Assembly: GCF_040096055.1 (NCBI RefSeq)
Contig: NZ_JBBMFK010000021.1
Location: 1 to 64,000, forward strand
Source of the DNA: Pseudoflavonifractor intestinihominis
GTDB lineage: Bacteria > Bacillota > Clostridia > Oscillospirales > Oscillospiraceae
Direction of reading: 5' to 3'
DNA length: 64,000 bases
The position numbers and the translations under genes are program-made. Shown here piece after piece: positions 8,323 to 15,932 of this stretch (positions within the stretch are counted from its first letter, which is position 1; each line of letters begins with the position of its first letter). The notes under the pieces are model-generated. The model searched no databases and had not been told where the DNA came from. It worked only from the letters and a program-made list of their open reading frames with translations.

Positions 8323-8721
8323 TCAGGAGAAAAGCAGCGGGACCAGGTTCCGGGCGGCGCCCCACAGCAGAAGAACAGCCACCATACCCCATACCAGGGC
8401 GGATTCCCCTCTGCTGAGGGCGGACCGCCCGCTTTTTACGTACCGGGCCGACTGCCGGACCAGCAGCGCCGCCAGGACGGGCAGCAGGAGCAGCAGCACC
8501 GGATTGGCGGCCCAGGCGGCGGCAAAGTCCAGCCTCAGCAGGGCCAGGCACATCCGGGTGACCCCGCAGCCGGGGCACAGCAGGCCGGTGATGGCGTGCA
8601 AGGGACAGGGGAGGGACAGCCCGCTCCGCCCCACAAAAACAGCATAGGCGAGCCCGATCCCCAGGATCAGGCCCGCCCGCAGGAGAAGCCGCTTCAGGCG
8701 GCCTTTGACCTCAGAAGTCAT
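8323..8721 (-). CDS. DUF2752 small membrane protein
   Basis: A 132-residue integral membrane protein with about three membrane segments (residues 12-30, 68-85 and 108-126). The hallmark LPCPLHAITGLLCPGCGVTR segment carries the CPxH and CPGCG cysteines that define DUF2752. The function of the family is unknown. Its start lies 11 bases inside the upstream DUF4234 gene, which implies translational coupling. It converges with the GDSL-like gene, leaving one base between the two stop codons, so no terminator separates them. Confidence 0.85.
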   Translation of the reverse strand: MTSEVKGRLKRLLLRAGLILGIGLAYAVFVGRSGLSLPCPLHAITGLLCPGCGVTRMCLALLRLDFAAAWAANPVLLLLLPVLAALLVRQSARYVKSGRSALSRGESALVWGMVAVLLLWGAARNLVPLLFS

Positions 8722-9064
8722 TCCCGTTGAAAGAGTACTTGTTCAGCTCGCTCTGGATGAGGGCGAAGGTGATGATGCTCAGTCCGAAGAGGGACAGGAC
8801 CAGGTAGACAATGGCCAGGCTGCCGGTGGGGACGCCCCGCTGGGCCCGGGCCATGTCCAGCTTTTCGCCCATCTTGTAGGCCCAGTAGATGCTGTAAATG
8901 CCGCAGGTGATCAGGGTGAACACCAGGGCCATGCCGCCGCTGGTGCGGCCCATGCCGGTGACCTCGGTGGAGTCGTCGGTGAGGCAGACCATCCAGTACA
9001 GGCCGTAGATACCACAGGTGATGATGGTAAGGACGATGCAGAGGGCAACATTGCGCTGATGCAT
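8711..9064 (-). CDS. DUF4234 small membrane protein
   Basis: A 117-residue membrane protein. Two near-identical hydrophobic hairpins carry the family signature: IITCGIYGLYWM at about 14-25 and LITCGIYSIYWAYKMG at about 52-67. A third hydrophobic stretch at about 84-104 ends the protein. GGAGGAG lies six bases before the ATG. Family function is unknown. It forms a two-gene unit with the overlapping DUF2752 gene and is driven by the promoter at 9100-9128. Confidence 0.85.
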   Translation of the reverse strand: MHQRNVALCIVLTIITCGIYGLYWMVCLTDDSTEVTGMGRTSGGMALVFTLITCGIYSIYWAYKMGEKLDMARAQRGVPTGSLAIVYLVLSLFGLSIITFALIQSELNKYSFNGNDF

Positions 9065-9099
9065 AAGCTCTCCTCCGTTCAGATTGGTTTCTGAATTTC

Positions 9100-9128
9100 A
9101 GTATAGAGGATGCCGGAACGAAATGCAA
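9100..9128 (-). promoter_or_regulatory. Sigma-A promoter for the DUF4234-DUF2752 pair
   Basis: On the minus strand: TTGCAT (9128-9123), 17-base spacer, TATACT (9105-9100). Confidence 0.75.
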
Positions 9129-9160
9129 TTAAGAAATCCTTAAAAGAGGGAAATGGATTC

Positions 9161-10168
9161 ATGAAAAAGATCTTGCTTCTCACCACCGGAGGCACCATTG
9201 CCTCCCGGCCCACAGCGGAGGGCCTGGCCCCGGGGCTGGACGGCGGCGGCCTGGCCAGGCGGCTGTACGGCCTGGCGGACAATTACGACCTCACCATCCG
9301 GGATCTGCTGAGTATGGACTCATCCAACATCCAGCCGGAGGAGTGGCAGGTCATCGCCCGGGCGGTGTACGAGAGCCGGGGGAATTTTGACGGTATCGTC
9401 ATCACCCACGGCACCGACACCATGGCCTACACCGCCTCAGTGCTCTCCTTTATGCTCCGGGGTATTGAGGTTCCCGTGGTGCTCACCGGCTCCCAGCTGC
9501 CCATCGAGCACCCCCTCACCGACGGACTGGAGAACCTGCGCACCGCCTTTGCCATGGCGGCCAGCGGGGTGGGGGGCATATTCGTGGCCTTTGACCGGAA
9601 GGTGATCCTGGGCTGCCGGGCGGTCAAGACCCGCACCACCGGCTTCGACGCCTTTGAGAGCGTCAACTGGCCGCTGGCCGCCCAGATCAGCGCCGCCGGG
9701 CTGCTCCTGCGGCCTGAGGCGCTGCCCGTCCCCAGCGGGGAGCCCTGCGCCCTGCGGGACGCCCTGTGCCGGGACGTGTTCCTCATCAAGCTGACCCCCG
9801 GCCTGAACCCGGAGATCTTCGACATGCTCCTGTCCATGCACTACCGGGGCGTGGTCATCGAGGCCTTCGGCGCCGGCGGGCTCCACTTCATCCGCCGGGA
9901 TCTGATCTCCAAGCTCCACGCCGCCGTCCAGGCGGGGATGGCGGTGGTGGTGTGCTCCCAGTGCCTCTATGAGCGCAGCGACTTCTCCCTCTACCAGGCC
10001 GGGCAGAAGGCCCTGTCCGAGGGGGTCATCCAGGGCTATGACATGACCACCGAGGCCGCCGTCACCAAGCTCATGTGGTCCCTGGGCCAGACCAGCGACC
10101 CGGAGCAGGTGCGGGCCCTCTTCGCCCGCAGCCTCTGCGGCGAGGTGACCGTGGACAAGGGCATCTGA
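9161..10168 (+). CDS. ansA: Type I L-asparaginase
   Basis: A 335-residue enzyme that hydrolyses L-asparagine to aspartate and ammonia. The first catalytic threonine lies in LLLTTGGTIAS (about residues 5-15) and the second in VITHGTDTMAYTA (about 82-94). VLTGSQLPIEHPLTDGLENL is also typical of the family. There is no signal peptide, so it is cytoplasmic like other type I enzymes. The frame is open upstream to 9110, but the ATG at 9161 preceded by AGAGGG gives the normal N-terminus MKKILLLTTGG. It is divergent from the DUF4234 pair and ends before a large hairpin. Released ammonia links it to the nitrogen theme of amt. Confidence 0.93.
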   Translation: MKKILLLTTGGTIASRPTAEGLAPGLDGGGLARRLYGLADNYDLTIRDLLSMDSSNIQPEEWQVIARAVYESRGNFDGIVITHGTDTMAYTASVLSFMLRGIEVPVVLTGSQLPIEHPLTDGLENLRTAFAMAASGVGGIFVAFDRKVILGCRAVKTRTTGFDAFESVNWPLAAQISAAGLLLRPEALPVPSGEPCALRDALCRDVFLIKLTPGLNPEIFDMLLSMHYRGVVIEAFGAGGLHFIRRDLISKLHAAVQAGMAVVVCSQCLYERSDFSLYQAGQKALSEGVIQGYDMTTEAAVTKLMWSLGQTSDPEQVRALFARSLCGEVTVDKGI

Positions 10169-10180
10169 AACAAGGCAATA

Positions 10181-10216
10181 AAAGGCCGGCGGCGCAGATA
10201 CTGCGCCGCCGGCCTT
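10181..10216. terminator. Convergent hairpin between ansA and the small regulator gene
   Basis: A perfect 15-bp stem (AAGGCCGGCGGCGCA and its complement) with a 5-base loop. The T tail is on the minus strand (TTTTATT), so it is best as a terminator for the gene at 10244; for ansA it would stop weakly. Confidence 0.7.
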
Positions 10217-10243
10217 CTGCATGTTCGGGGACATAAAAGGGCG

Positions 10244-10432
10244 TTATTCCTGGCCCTCTTCCTCCTCACGGAGGTTTTCCAGGGCCACTTTTGTGGCCTC
10301 AATGACAAAGGCGGAAAAGGAGATTTTTGTTCCGCGGATAGCCTCTTCCACCTGGTCAATTACATAGTTGGGAAAGCGGATATTCTTGGGAGTGGTTCCA
10401 GGCTCGGCGGGCAGCTTGAATTTTCTTGCCAT
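10244..10432 (-). CDS. YlcI/YnfO-like small ribbon-helix-helix-type protein
   Basis: A 62-residue basic protein. PKNIRFPNYVIDQVEEAIRG resembles the strand-helix of ribbon-helix-helix DNA-binding proteins such as the YlcI/YnfO group, followed by a second helix FSAFVIEATKVALENL and an acidic tail. The frame continues upstream to 10801, but AGGTG is placed correctly before the ATG at 10432 and the added part would run through the promoter region. It is divergent from the small gene at 10536, and the two share an inverted-repeat control region. A role as autoregulator, or as the antitoxin-like half of a pair, is inference. Confidence 0.7.
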   Translation of the reverse strand: MARKFKLPAEPGTTPKNIRFPNYVIDQVEEAIRGTKISFSAFVIEATKVALENLREEEEGQE

Positions 10433-10444
10433 ACTATCACCTGC

Positions 10445-10522
10445 TATATACGTTTGTGCTTTACAATGTATATTATTATGTGTATGATGTATGCAAAGCA
10501 AACTGACGCATAAACGTATATA
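10445..10522. promoter_or_regulatory. Divergent promoters flanked by an inverted repeat
   Basis: The arms TATATACGTTTGTGC (10445-10459) and GCATAAACGTATATA (10508-10522) match in 14 of 15 positions as inverted repeats. Between them lie a plus promoter (TTTACA 10460, 17-base spacer, TATGAT 10483) and an interlocked minus promoter (TTGCTT at 10501-10496, 17-base spacer, TAATAA at 10478-10473). Each arm would lie just downstream of one start site, the layout of an operator that controls both genes. Confidence 0.6.
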
Positions 10523-10535
10523 CAAGGTGAAGGAT

Positions 10536-10736
10536 ATGAAAAAATTAGAGCTGATTCTAGCCAATATGATTCGCAGCGGCAAGGTAACAGTGGAAATCCC
10601 GGGGATAGAGCATATTGAAGCAGCGATGCAGGAAGAGAGCCGGCAGATGCTGTGGGAGATAGCGGGGATCGTGTTCAGCGACGAGATGGAGGACGGGGAA
10701 AAGATTGCCTGTCTGCGTGAGATGCTGGAACCATAG
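10536..10736 (+). CDS. Small uncharacterised protein, 66 residues
   Basis: An acidic, probably helical 66-residue protein: MKKLELILANMIRSG, then GIEHIEAAMQEESRQML and an acidic C-terminal helix. GGTGAAGG precedes the ATG. I do not recognise a family. It is transcribed away from the YlcI-like gene from a promoter embedded in their shared inverted repeat and ends at a strong terminator. Partnership with the divergent regulator is the only functional hint. Confidence 0.6.
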   Translation: MKKLELILANMIRSGKVTVEIPGIEHIEAAMQEESRQMLWEIAGIVFSDEMEDGEKIACLREMLEP

Positions 10737-10750
10737 AAGAAAAGATGAAA

Positions 10751-10787
10751 GAGGAGGCCGCGGTTATCAACCGCGGCCTCCTCTTTT
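10751..10787. terminator. Bidirectional terminator between the small gene and recR
   Basis: A perfect 15-bp stem (GAGGAGGCCGCGGTT arm) with a 3-base loop and TTTT on the plus side. The minus side reads TTTC, so it can also end recR. Confidence 0.9.
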
Positions 10788-10797
10788 GTGGAAAACA

Positions 10798-11400
10798 TCA
10801 CATCTCCCGCCGGCCCTCCAGAGCACGCATCAGGGTGGCGTCGTCGGCAAACTCCAGGTGGCTGCCCACCGGGATACCGTAGGCCAGACGGGTGACCTTC
10901 ACCTGGAAGGGCTTCAAAAGCCGGGAGAGGTACATGGCGGTGGCCTCGCCCTCGGTGTCCGGGTTGGTGGCCATGATGACCTCCTTCACCTCGCCGCTGC
11001 CCACCCGCTCCACCAGGGACTTGATATGCAGGTCATCGGGTCCCACGTGGTTCATGGGGGAGATGACCCCGTGGAGCACGTGGTAGAGGCCGTTATACTC
11101 CCGGCTGCGCTCCATGGCGATGACGTCCTTGGGGTCGGCCACCACGCACACCGTGGACCGGTCCCGCTTGGGGCTCTGGCAGATGGGGCAGGGCCCCTCG
11201 CCCTCGGTCAGGTTCTGGCACACGGGGCAGAAGGAGATGGCTCGCTTGGCGTCGGTGATGGCCTGGGCAAAGGCGGCGGCGTCCTCGTCGGGCAGGGAGA
11301 GTATATAGAAGGCCAGCCGCTGGGCGCTCTTGTGGCCGATGCCGGGCAGCTTGTGGAACTGCTCCACCAGCTTCTCCAGGGCGGGGGGAAAGTACTGCAT
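10798..11400 (-). CDS. recR: Recombination protein RecR
   Basis: A 200-residue RecR, the DNA-clamp protein that works with RecF/RecO to load RecA at gaps. In order: an N-terminal helix-hairpin-helix (LPGIGHKSAQRLAFYIL, about 18-34), a C4 zinc finger (CPVCQNLTEGEGPCPIC, about 58-74), a Toprim domain (VCVVADPKDV to MATNPDTEGEATAMYL) and the C-terminal VTRLAYGIPVGSHLEFADDATL signature. GGAGGATTTTCC precedes the ATG. In many Firmicutes recR follows dnaX and ybaB; here it instead lies directly downstream of rpe (25 bases), with a terminator behind it. Confidence 0.97.
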   Translation of the reverse strand: MQYFPPALEKLVEQFHKLPGIGHKSAQRLAFYILSLPDEDAAAFAQAITDAKRAISFCPVCQNLTEGEGPCPICQSPKRDRSTVCVVADPKDVIAMERSREYNGLYHVLHGVISPMNHVGPDDLHIKSLVERVGSGEVKEVIMATNPDTEGEATAMYLSRLLKPFQVKVTRLAYGIPVGSHLEFADDATLMRALEGRREM

Positions 11401-11425
11401 GGAAAATCCTCCAAAATATTCGAAA

Positions 11426-12082
11426 TCACATACCGGCGGCGCGCAGGGCCTCCACGGCGGCGGCGGGGTCGGGCTTGCCGAACACGGCGGAGCCGGCCAC
11501 CAGCACGTTGGCCCCCGCCTTCACGGCCAGGGGAGCGGTGGCGGGGTCGATGCCGCCGTCCACCTCCAGGTGGCAGCCCGGGCAGTAGCGCTCAATATAG
11601 CCCCGGATGGCCTCCAGCTTGGGCAGCATGTCGGCCATAAAGGCCTGGCCGCCGAAGCCGGGTTCCACCGTCATGACCAGGATCAGGTCCAGGCCCCGCT
11701 CCAGATAGGGGATCACTGCCTCAGCGCCGGTGATGGGGCGCAGGACGATGCCCTTCTTCACGCCGTTCTCCTCCATCCGGTCCAGCGCCCGGTGGATGGC
11801 GGGGGGCAGGTCGGCCTCCAGATGGACGGAGAGCAGGTCGGCGCCCGCCTTGGCAAAGGCGTCGATGTACCGCTCCGGCTTCTCGATCATCAGGTGCACG
11901 TCCAGAAACTTGTCCGTACAGGCCCGCAGGGACTTGACCACCGGCACGCCGATGGTGATGTTGGGCACGAACATGCCGTCCATCACGTCCACGTGGAGCC
12001 AGTCGGCGTTGGGAACCCGCTCAATGTCACGCTGGAGATTGGCAAAATCCGCTGAGAGCAGCGAGGGTGCAATTTTAATCAT
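11426..12082 (-). CDS. rpe: Ribulose-phosphate 3-epimerase
   Basis: A 218-residue TIM-barrel enzyme of the pentose phosphate pathway interconverting ribulose-5-phosphate and xylulose-5-phosphate. It shows the family start MIKIAPSLLSADFANL, the metal-binding HVDVMDGMFVPNITIG (His/Asp), DVHLMIEKPERYI, the LVMTVEPGFGGQAFM loop and the final EVDGGIDPATAPLAVKAGANVLVAGSAVFG phosphate-binding region. AGGTTTAAGT before the ATG is an acceptable site. It is cotranscribed with recR. No strong promoter was found in the 240 bases upstream. Confidence 0.96.
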   Translation of the reverse strand: MIKIAPSLLSADFANLQRDIERVPNADWLHVDVMDGMFVPNITIGVPVVKSLRACTDKFLDVHLMIEKPERYIDAFAKAGADLLSVHLEADLPPAIHRALDRMEENGVKKGIVLRPITGAEAVIPYLERGLDLILVMTVEPGFGGQAFMADMLPKLEAIRGYIERYCPGCHLEVDGGIDPATAPLAVKAGANVLVAGSAVFGKPDPAAAVEALRAAGM

Positions 12083-12278
12083 ACTTAAACCTCCGCTTTA
12101 ACAGAAATTGAAAAATTTCCTGTATGATGCATTCAGTGGGGCAAGGGTCCCCGCCGCACCCGGGGCCGGTCCGGCACATAGGATGGCACAGCGGAATCGC
12201 TCCCAGCCGGCGGCGGCTTCCCCCCGCTCTGCTCCCACGGCCCGGCGGTCCGGCCGGGGGAACAACCGCTTTCAGATA

Positions 12279-12309
12279 GCCGTCCGGCGGGCTCTGCCCG
12301 CCGGACGGC
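12279..12309. other. GC-rich hairpin between rpe and ilvA
   Basis: A 13-bp stem (GCCGTCCGGCGGG with CCCGCCGGACGGC) behind the ilvA stop codon. No T tract follows on the minus strand, so it may be a weak terminator or an RNA-stabilising element for ilvA. I see no other feature in 12083-12326. Confidence 0.5.
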
Positions 12310-12326
12310 AGCAGGATCAGGGGGGA

Positions 12327-13547
12327 TCAGTCGTAAAAGTCGCCGGTGTTGACCTCCCGGGCGTCGTACCCGGCGGAGCGCATGGCGGTGAGGATGGTGC
12401 GCTTGTGGGTGTGGCCGAAGGCCTCCAGCGTCACCCGCAGCTCCACGCCGCTCTGGCGGTTGATGTTGACGAACTGGTTGTGCTCCAGCTTGATGATGTT
12501 GCCGTTCTCACGGGAGATGATCTCGGCCACCCGCAGCAGCTCGCCGGGCCGGTCGGGCAGCTGGACGGAGAAGGTGAACACGCGGCCCCGGTTGATGAGG
12601 CCGTGCTGCACCAGGCTGGCCACGGTGATCACGTCCATGTTGCCGCCGGAGAGCACACAGACCACGTTCTTGCCCCTGCAGTCCAGATGGCTAAGGGCGG
12701 CGATGGGCAGCAGGCCGGAGTTCTCCACGATCATCTTGTGCTTTTCAATCATGTCCAGGAAGGCGTCCACCAGCTCCACGTCGTCGATGGTGATGATGTC
12801 GTCAATATTCTGCTGGATATAGGGGAAAATGAGGTCGCCGGGGGTTTTCACAGCCACGCCGTCGGCGATGGTCTCCACGTGGTCCAGCGTGACCACATGG
12901 CCCGCCTCCACGCTGGCCTTCATGGACGCGGCGCCGGTGGGCTCCACGCCGATGACCTTCACGTTGGGGTTGAGCAGCTTGGCCAGGGTGGACACGCCCG
13001 CCGCCAGGCCGCCGCCGCCGATGGGCACCAGGATCACGTCCACATCGGGCAGGCTCTGGAAGATCTCATAGGCAATGGTGCCCTGACCGGTGGCCACCGC
13101 CAGGTCGTTGAAGGGGGGCACGTAGGTCAGGCCCCGCTCCTCCACCAGCTGCTGGGCCAGAGCGGCGGCGTCGTCAAAGGTCTCGCCGTGGAGCACCACC
13201 TCGGCACCGTAGTCCTTGGTGTTGTTCACCTTCACCAGGGGGGTGGTGGTGGGCATGACGATGGTGGCCTTGACGCCCGCGGCCTGGGCCGCGTAGGCCA
13301 CGCCCTGGGCGTGGTTGCCCGCCGAGGCGGTGACCAGACCTCTGGCCTTCTCCTCCTCGGACAGGGTGGACAGCTTGAAGTAGGCGCCGCGGATCTTGTA
13401 CGCGCCGGTGACCTGCATGTTCTCCGGCTTCAGATACACATTGTTGCCCGAGGCCTTGGACAGGGCCGTGCTGGGGACAAGCCCCGTGTTGGTGATGACG
13501 CCCGAGAGTACATTGCGGGCGGCTTTGAAATCTTCCAATGTCATCAT
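12327..13547 (-). CDS. ilvA: Threonine ammonia-lyase (threonine deaminase)
   Basis: A 406-residue PLP enzyme converting L-threonine to 2-oxobutyrate and ammonia, the committed step to isoleucine. The PLP lysine lies in QVTGAYKIRGAYFKL (about 46-60), the phosphate-binding loop is VPIGGGGLAAGVSTL (about 175-190), and TASAGNHAQGVAYAA is also diagnostic. From about 325 a single ACT domain follows (FSVQLPDRPGELLRVAEII), shorter than the two-ACT biosynthetic E. coli IlvA, so the protein resembles the one-ACT or TdcB-like clostridial form. It is transcribed alone from the promoter at 13611 and is divergent from xpaC. A biosynthetic role is supported by ilvBNC and ilvD nearby, although a catabolic role cannot be excluded. 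Confidence 0.93.
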   Translation of the reverse strand: MMTLEDFKAARNVLSGVITNTGLVPSTALSKASGNNVYLKPENMQVTGAYKIRGAYFKLSTLSEEEKARGLVTASAGNHAQGVAYAAQAAGVKATIVMPTTTPLVKVNNTKDYGAEVVLHGETFDDAAALAQQLVEERGLTYVPPFNDLAVATGQGTIAYEIFQSLPDVDVILVPIGGGGLAAGVSTLAKLLNPNVKVIGVEPTGAASMKASVEAGHVVTLDHVETIADGVAVKTPGDLIFPYIQQNIDDIITIDDVELVDAFLDMIEKHKMIVENSGLLPIAALSHLDCRGKNVVCVLSGGNMDVITVASLVQHGLINRGRVFTFSVQLPDRPGELLRVAEIISRENGNIIKLEHNQFVNINRQSGVELRVTLEAFGHTHKRTILTAMRSAGYDAREVNTGDFYD

Positions 13548-13610
13548 GGTGAAAACCCCTTTGCTGGGGATCGGCCGGTCAGGTCATCCCTTTGAATATA
13601 GATAACCATT

Positions 13611-13639
13611 ATTTTAATGAATTTAAGTGCTAAAGTCAA
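13611..13639 (-). promoter_or_regulatory. Sigma-A promoter of ilvA
   Basis: Minus strand TTGACT, 17-base spacer, TAAAAT. It lies back to back with the xpaC promoter, only seven bases separating their -35 boxes. Confidence 0.8.
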
Positions 13640-13646
13640 CGTGTTC

Positions 13647-13675
13647 TTGACACCCTCTGATAGGGGGGGTACAAT
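13647..13675 (+). promoter_or_regulatory. xpaC-telA promoter with palindromic spacer
   Basis: TTGACA, 17-base spacer, TACAAT. The spacer, CCCTCTGATAGGGGGGG, is a near-palindrome of C and G tracts, much like the spacer of the P-type ATPase promoter at 55760. This resembles operators of CsoR/FrmR-type metal or thiol sensors; the regulator is not in the window. Confidence 0.7.
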
Positions 13676-13875
13676 AAACTGGAAATGGAATACCCATCAG
13701 GGACATATACCGGGCAAAGAAGGGCCCGGGCAGTCCTCCGGCCGGGATGCCGGAGCGGACATATCAGCGCGGAAAGATCCGGTCAATCTCTTTGACCGGC
13801 CTGAAACAGAGCTTTTTTGCCCCCGATTTTGGCGAAAAGCGCGGCTGCCCTGTTGCCAAGGGCATGGAGGAGATT

Positions 13876-14601
13876 ATGACAAAAAAAGTGAAACGCTCAG
13901 TGGCGCCCTTTTACCTGGTGGCCGCCCTGTGGCTGGCCTGGGCGCTGCTGCTGCCCCTGTACCGGCCGCTGGACTACGTGCTGGCCGCGGTGGCGTCGGT
14001 GGTGGCCTTTATCATCGGCAAGGCCATCTGGCCTGACAAGACCTATCAGATCGCGGACCCGGAGGCGGAGAAGAAGGCGACGGAGAAGAAAGAGCCTCCC
14101 AAGAAGGAGCAGGCCCAGACTCCGCCGGAGCCCAAGGCGGAGCGGCAGTCCACCGGCGACCCGGAGCTGGACGGCCTGCTCAAGCAGCGGGACATGGCCC
14201 TGTCCGAGATGCGCCGCCTCAACGACTCCATCCAGGACGAGAAGCTCTCCGCCCAGATCGACCACCTGGAGGCCACCACCAAGAAGATCTTTGATCTGGT
14301 GGTGGAGAAGCCGGCCAAGAAGAGCCAGATCAGCCGCTTCATGAACTACTACCTGCCCACCACCCTCAAGCTGCTCAACGCCTACGACCGGATGGACGCC
14401 GCCGGCGTGTCGGGCACCAACATCGACGGCACCATGGGCCGGATCGAGCAGAGCATGGACACGGTGGTGTCCGCCTTTGACCGCCAGCTGGACGCCCTCT
14501 TTGGGGACGAGGCGCTGGACATCTCCACTGATATTACCGTACTGGAAAATCTGCTGGCCCAGGAGGGGCTGAGCGGGGACCAGATGACGGCCCAGTCATA
14601 A
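13876..14601 (+). CDS. xpaC: XpaC-like 5-bromo-4-chloroindolyl phosphate hydrolysis family protein
   Basis: A 241-residue membrane-anchored protein. Residues 10-50 hold two hydrophobic segments (FYLVAALWLAWALLL and YVLAAVASVVAFIIG), followed by a charged Lys/Glu/Pro linker and a helical C-terminal domain rich in GDPELDGLLKQRDMALSEMRRLN and FMNYYLPTTLKLLNAYDRM, the latter typical of the XpaC family. The ATG at 13876 has GGAGGAG six bases upstream; the longer open frame has no such site. It lies 24 bases before telA, the usual partner. The family name derives from an indicator-dye phenotype and the biochemical role is unknown. Confidence 0.82.
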   Translation: MTKKVKRSVAPFYLVAALWLAWALLLPLYRPLDYVLAAVASVVAFIIGKAIWPDKTYQIADPEAEKKATEKKEPPKKEQAQTPPEPKAERQSTGDPELDGLLKQRDMALSEMRRLNDSIQDEKLSAQIDHLEATTKKIFDLVVEKPAKKSQISRFMNYYLPTTLKLLNAYDRMDAAGVSGTNIDGTMGRIEQSMDTVVSAFDRQLDALFGDEALDISTDITVLENLLAQEGLSGDQMTAQS

Positions 14602-14625
14602 ACAACGAGGAAAGGATGAATCCCT

Positions 14626-15834
14626 ATGACCGACAAGATCGATATGACCCCCGAGCTGACCCTGGACCCCACCGGCGCGGCCCAGGCCGCCCAGGCTGAG
14701 ACTGTGCTCCGCACGCCGGAAGCCCCCACCCTGACTCTGGAGCCCACCCTGGGCGCCGAGGAGACCGCAGCTGCCCAGGCCCAGCGGGACGCCAACGCGG
14801 TGAAGATCGACGAGAGCATGCTCACCGAGGCCGAGCGGAAGATGGTGGACGACTTTTCCCAGAAGATCGACATCACCGACTCCAACGTGGTCCTCCAGTA
14901 CGGCGCCGCCGCCCAGAAGAACGTGGCCTCCTTCTCGGAGAATACCCTCAACTCGGTGCGCACCAAGGACCTGGGCGAGGTGGGGCAGGCCCTCAGCTCC
15001 CTGGTGGTCCAGCTCAAGGGCTTCAATGTGGAGGAGAAGAAGGGCATCATGGGCTTCTTCCAGCGCAAGCGCAACGAGCTGGAGGAGATGAAGGTGGCCT
15101 ACTCCAAGGCCGAGACCAACGTGGACAAGATCGTCCAGATTCTGGAGGGCCACCAGGTCACCCTGATGAAGGACATCGCCATGCTGGACCAGATGTACGA
15201 CCTGAACACCAAGTACTACAAGGAGCTGACGATGTACATCATCGCCGGCAAGAAGAAGCTGCAGGCCGTCCGCACCGGCGAGCTGGAGGAGCTGCGCAAG
15301 AAGGCCGCCGCCACCGGCGCCCAGGAGGACGCCCAGGCCTACAACGACCTGGCCAACATGTGCAACCGCTTTGAGAAGAAGATCCACGACCTGGAGCTCA
15401 CCCGTATGATCTCCATTCAGATGGGCCCCCAGACCCGGCTCATCCAGAACAACGACACCCTGATGCTGGAGAAGATCCAGTCCTCCCTGGTGAACACCAT
15501 CCCCCTGTGGAAGAGCCAGATGGTGCTGGCCCTGGGCCTGGAGCACTCCCGTCAGGCCACCGCCGCCCAGAGCGCGGTGACCAATATGACCAACGAGCTG
15601 CTCCAGAAGAACGCGGACATGCTGAAGATGGGCACCATTGAGACCGCCAAGGAGGCCGAGCGCAGCGTGGTGGACATCCAGACCCTCCAGCACACCAACC
15701 AGCAGCTCATCTCTACCCTGGATGAGGTCATGAAGATCCAGCAGGAGGGCGCCCAGAAGCGCCGCGAGGCCGAGGTGGAGCTGGGCCGCATCGAAGGCGA
15801 ACTCAAGCAGAAGCTGCTGGAGCTGCGGGGCTGA
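14626..15834 (+). CDS. telA: TelA/KlaA family toxic anion resistance protein
   Basis: A 402-residue cytoplasmic, mostly helical protein of the TelA family, linked to tellurite and cell-envelope stress resistance in several bacteria. After a 60-residue Ala/Thr/Pro-rich lead, the conserved core runs from about 70 to 395 with YGAAAQKNVASFSENTL, the GFFQRKRNELEEM segment, LDQMYDLNTKYYKELTMYI, and the late LWKSQMVLALGLEHSRQAT block. It is positioned between xpaC and the TPM-domain gene in one direction, matching the known xpaC-telA pairing. Mechanism is not established for the family. Confidence 0.92.
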   Translation: MTDKIDMTPELTLDPTGAAQAAQAETVLRTPEAPTLTLEPTLGAEETAAAQAQRDANAVKIDESMLTEAERKMVDDFSQKIDITDSNVVLQYGAAAQKNVASFSENTLNSVRTKDLGEVGQALSSLVVQLKGFNVEEKKGIMGFFQRKRNELEEMKVAYSKAETNVDKIVQILEGHQVTLMKDIAMLDQMYDLNTKYYKELTMYIIAGKKKLQAVRTGELEELRKKAAATGAQEDAQAYNDLANMCNRFEKKIHDLELTRMISIQMGPQTRLIQNNDTLMLEKIQSSLVNTIPLWKSQMVLALGLEHSRQATAAQSAVTNMTNELLQKNADMLKMGTIETAKEAERSVVDIQTLQHTNQQLISTLDEVMKIQQEGAQKRREAEVELGRIEGELKQKLLELRG

Positions 15835-15932
15835 TTCCCCAAAAACAGAACGCGGGACGGGATGAGTCCGTCCCATAGACCGACAGTGCTCCCGAGCGGG
15901 CGCAAAGGCAGCCCCCGGAGCGGAGGGACATA

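Noticed and set aside
10433..10801. N-terminal extension of the YlcI-like protein to 10801
   Set aside because: It would run through the divergent promoters and the small gene at 10536; a good ribosome site marks the start at 10432.
12108..13595. 495-codon plus-strand frame opposite ilvA
   Set aside because: It is a shadow of threonine deaminase, and the promoters at 13611-13675 do not serve it.
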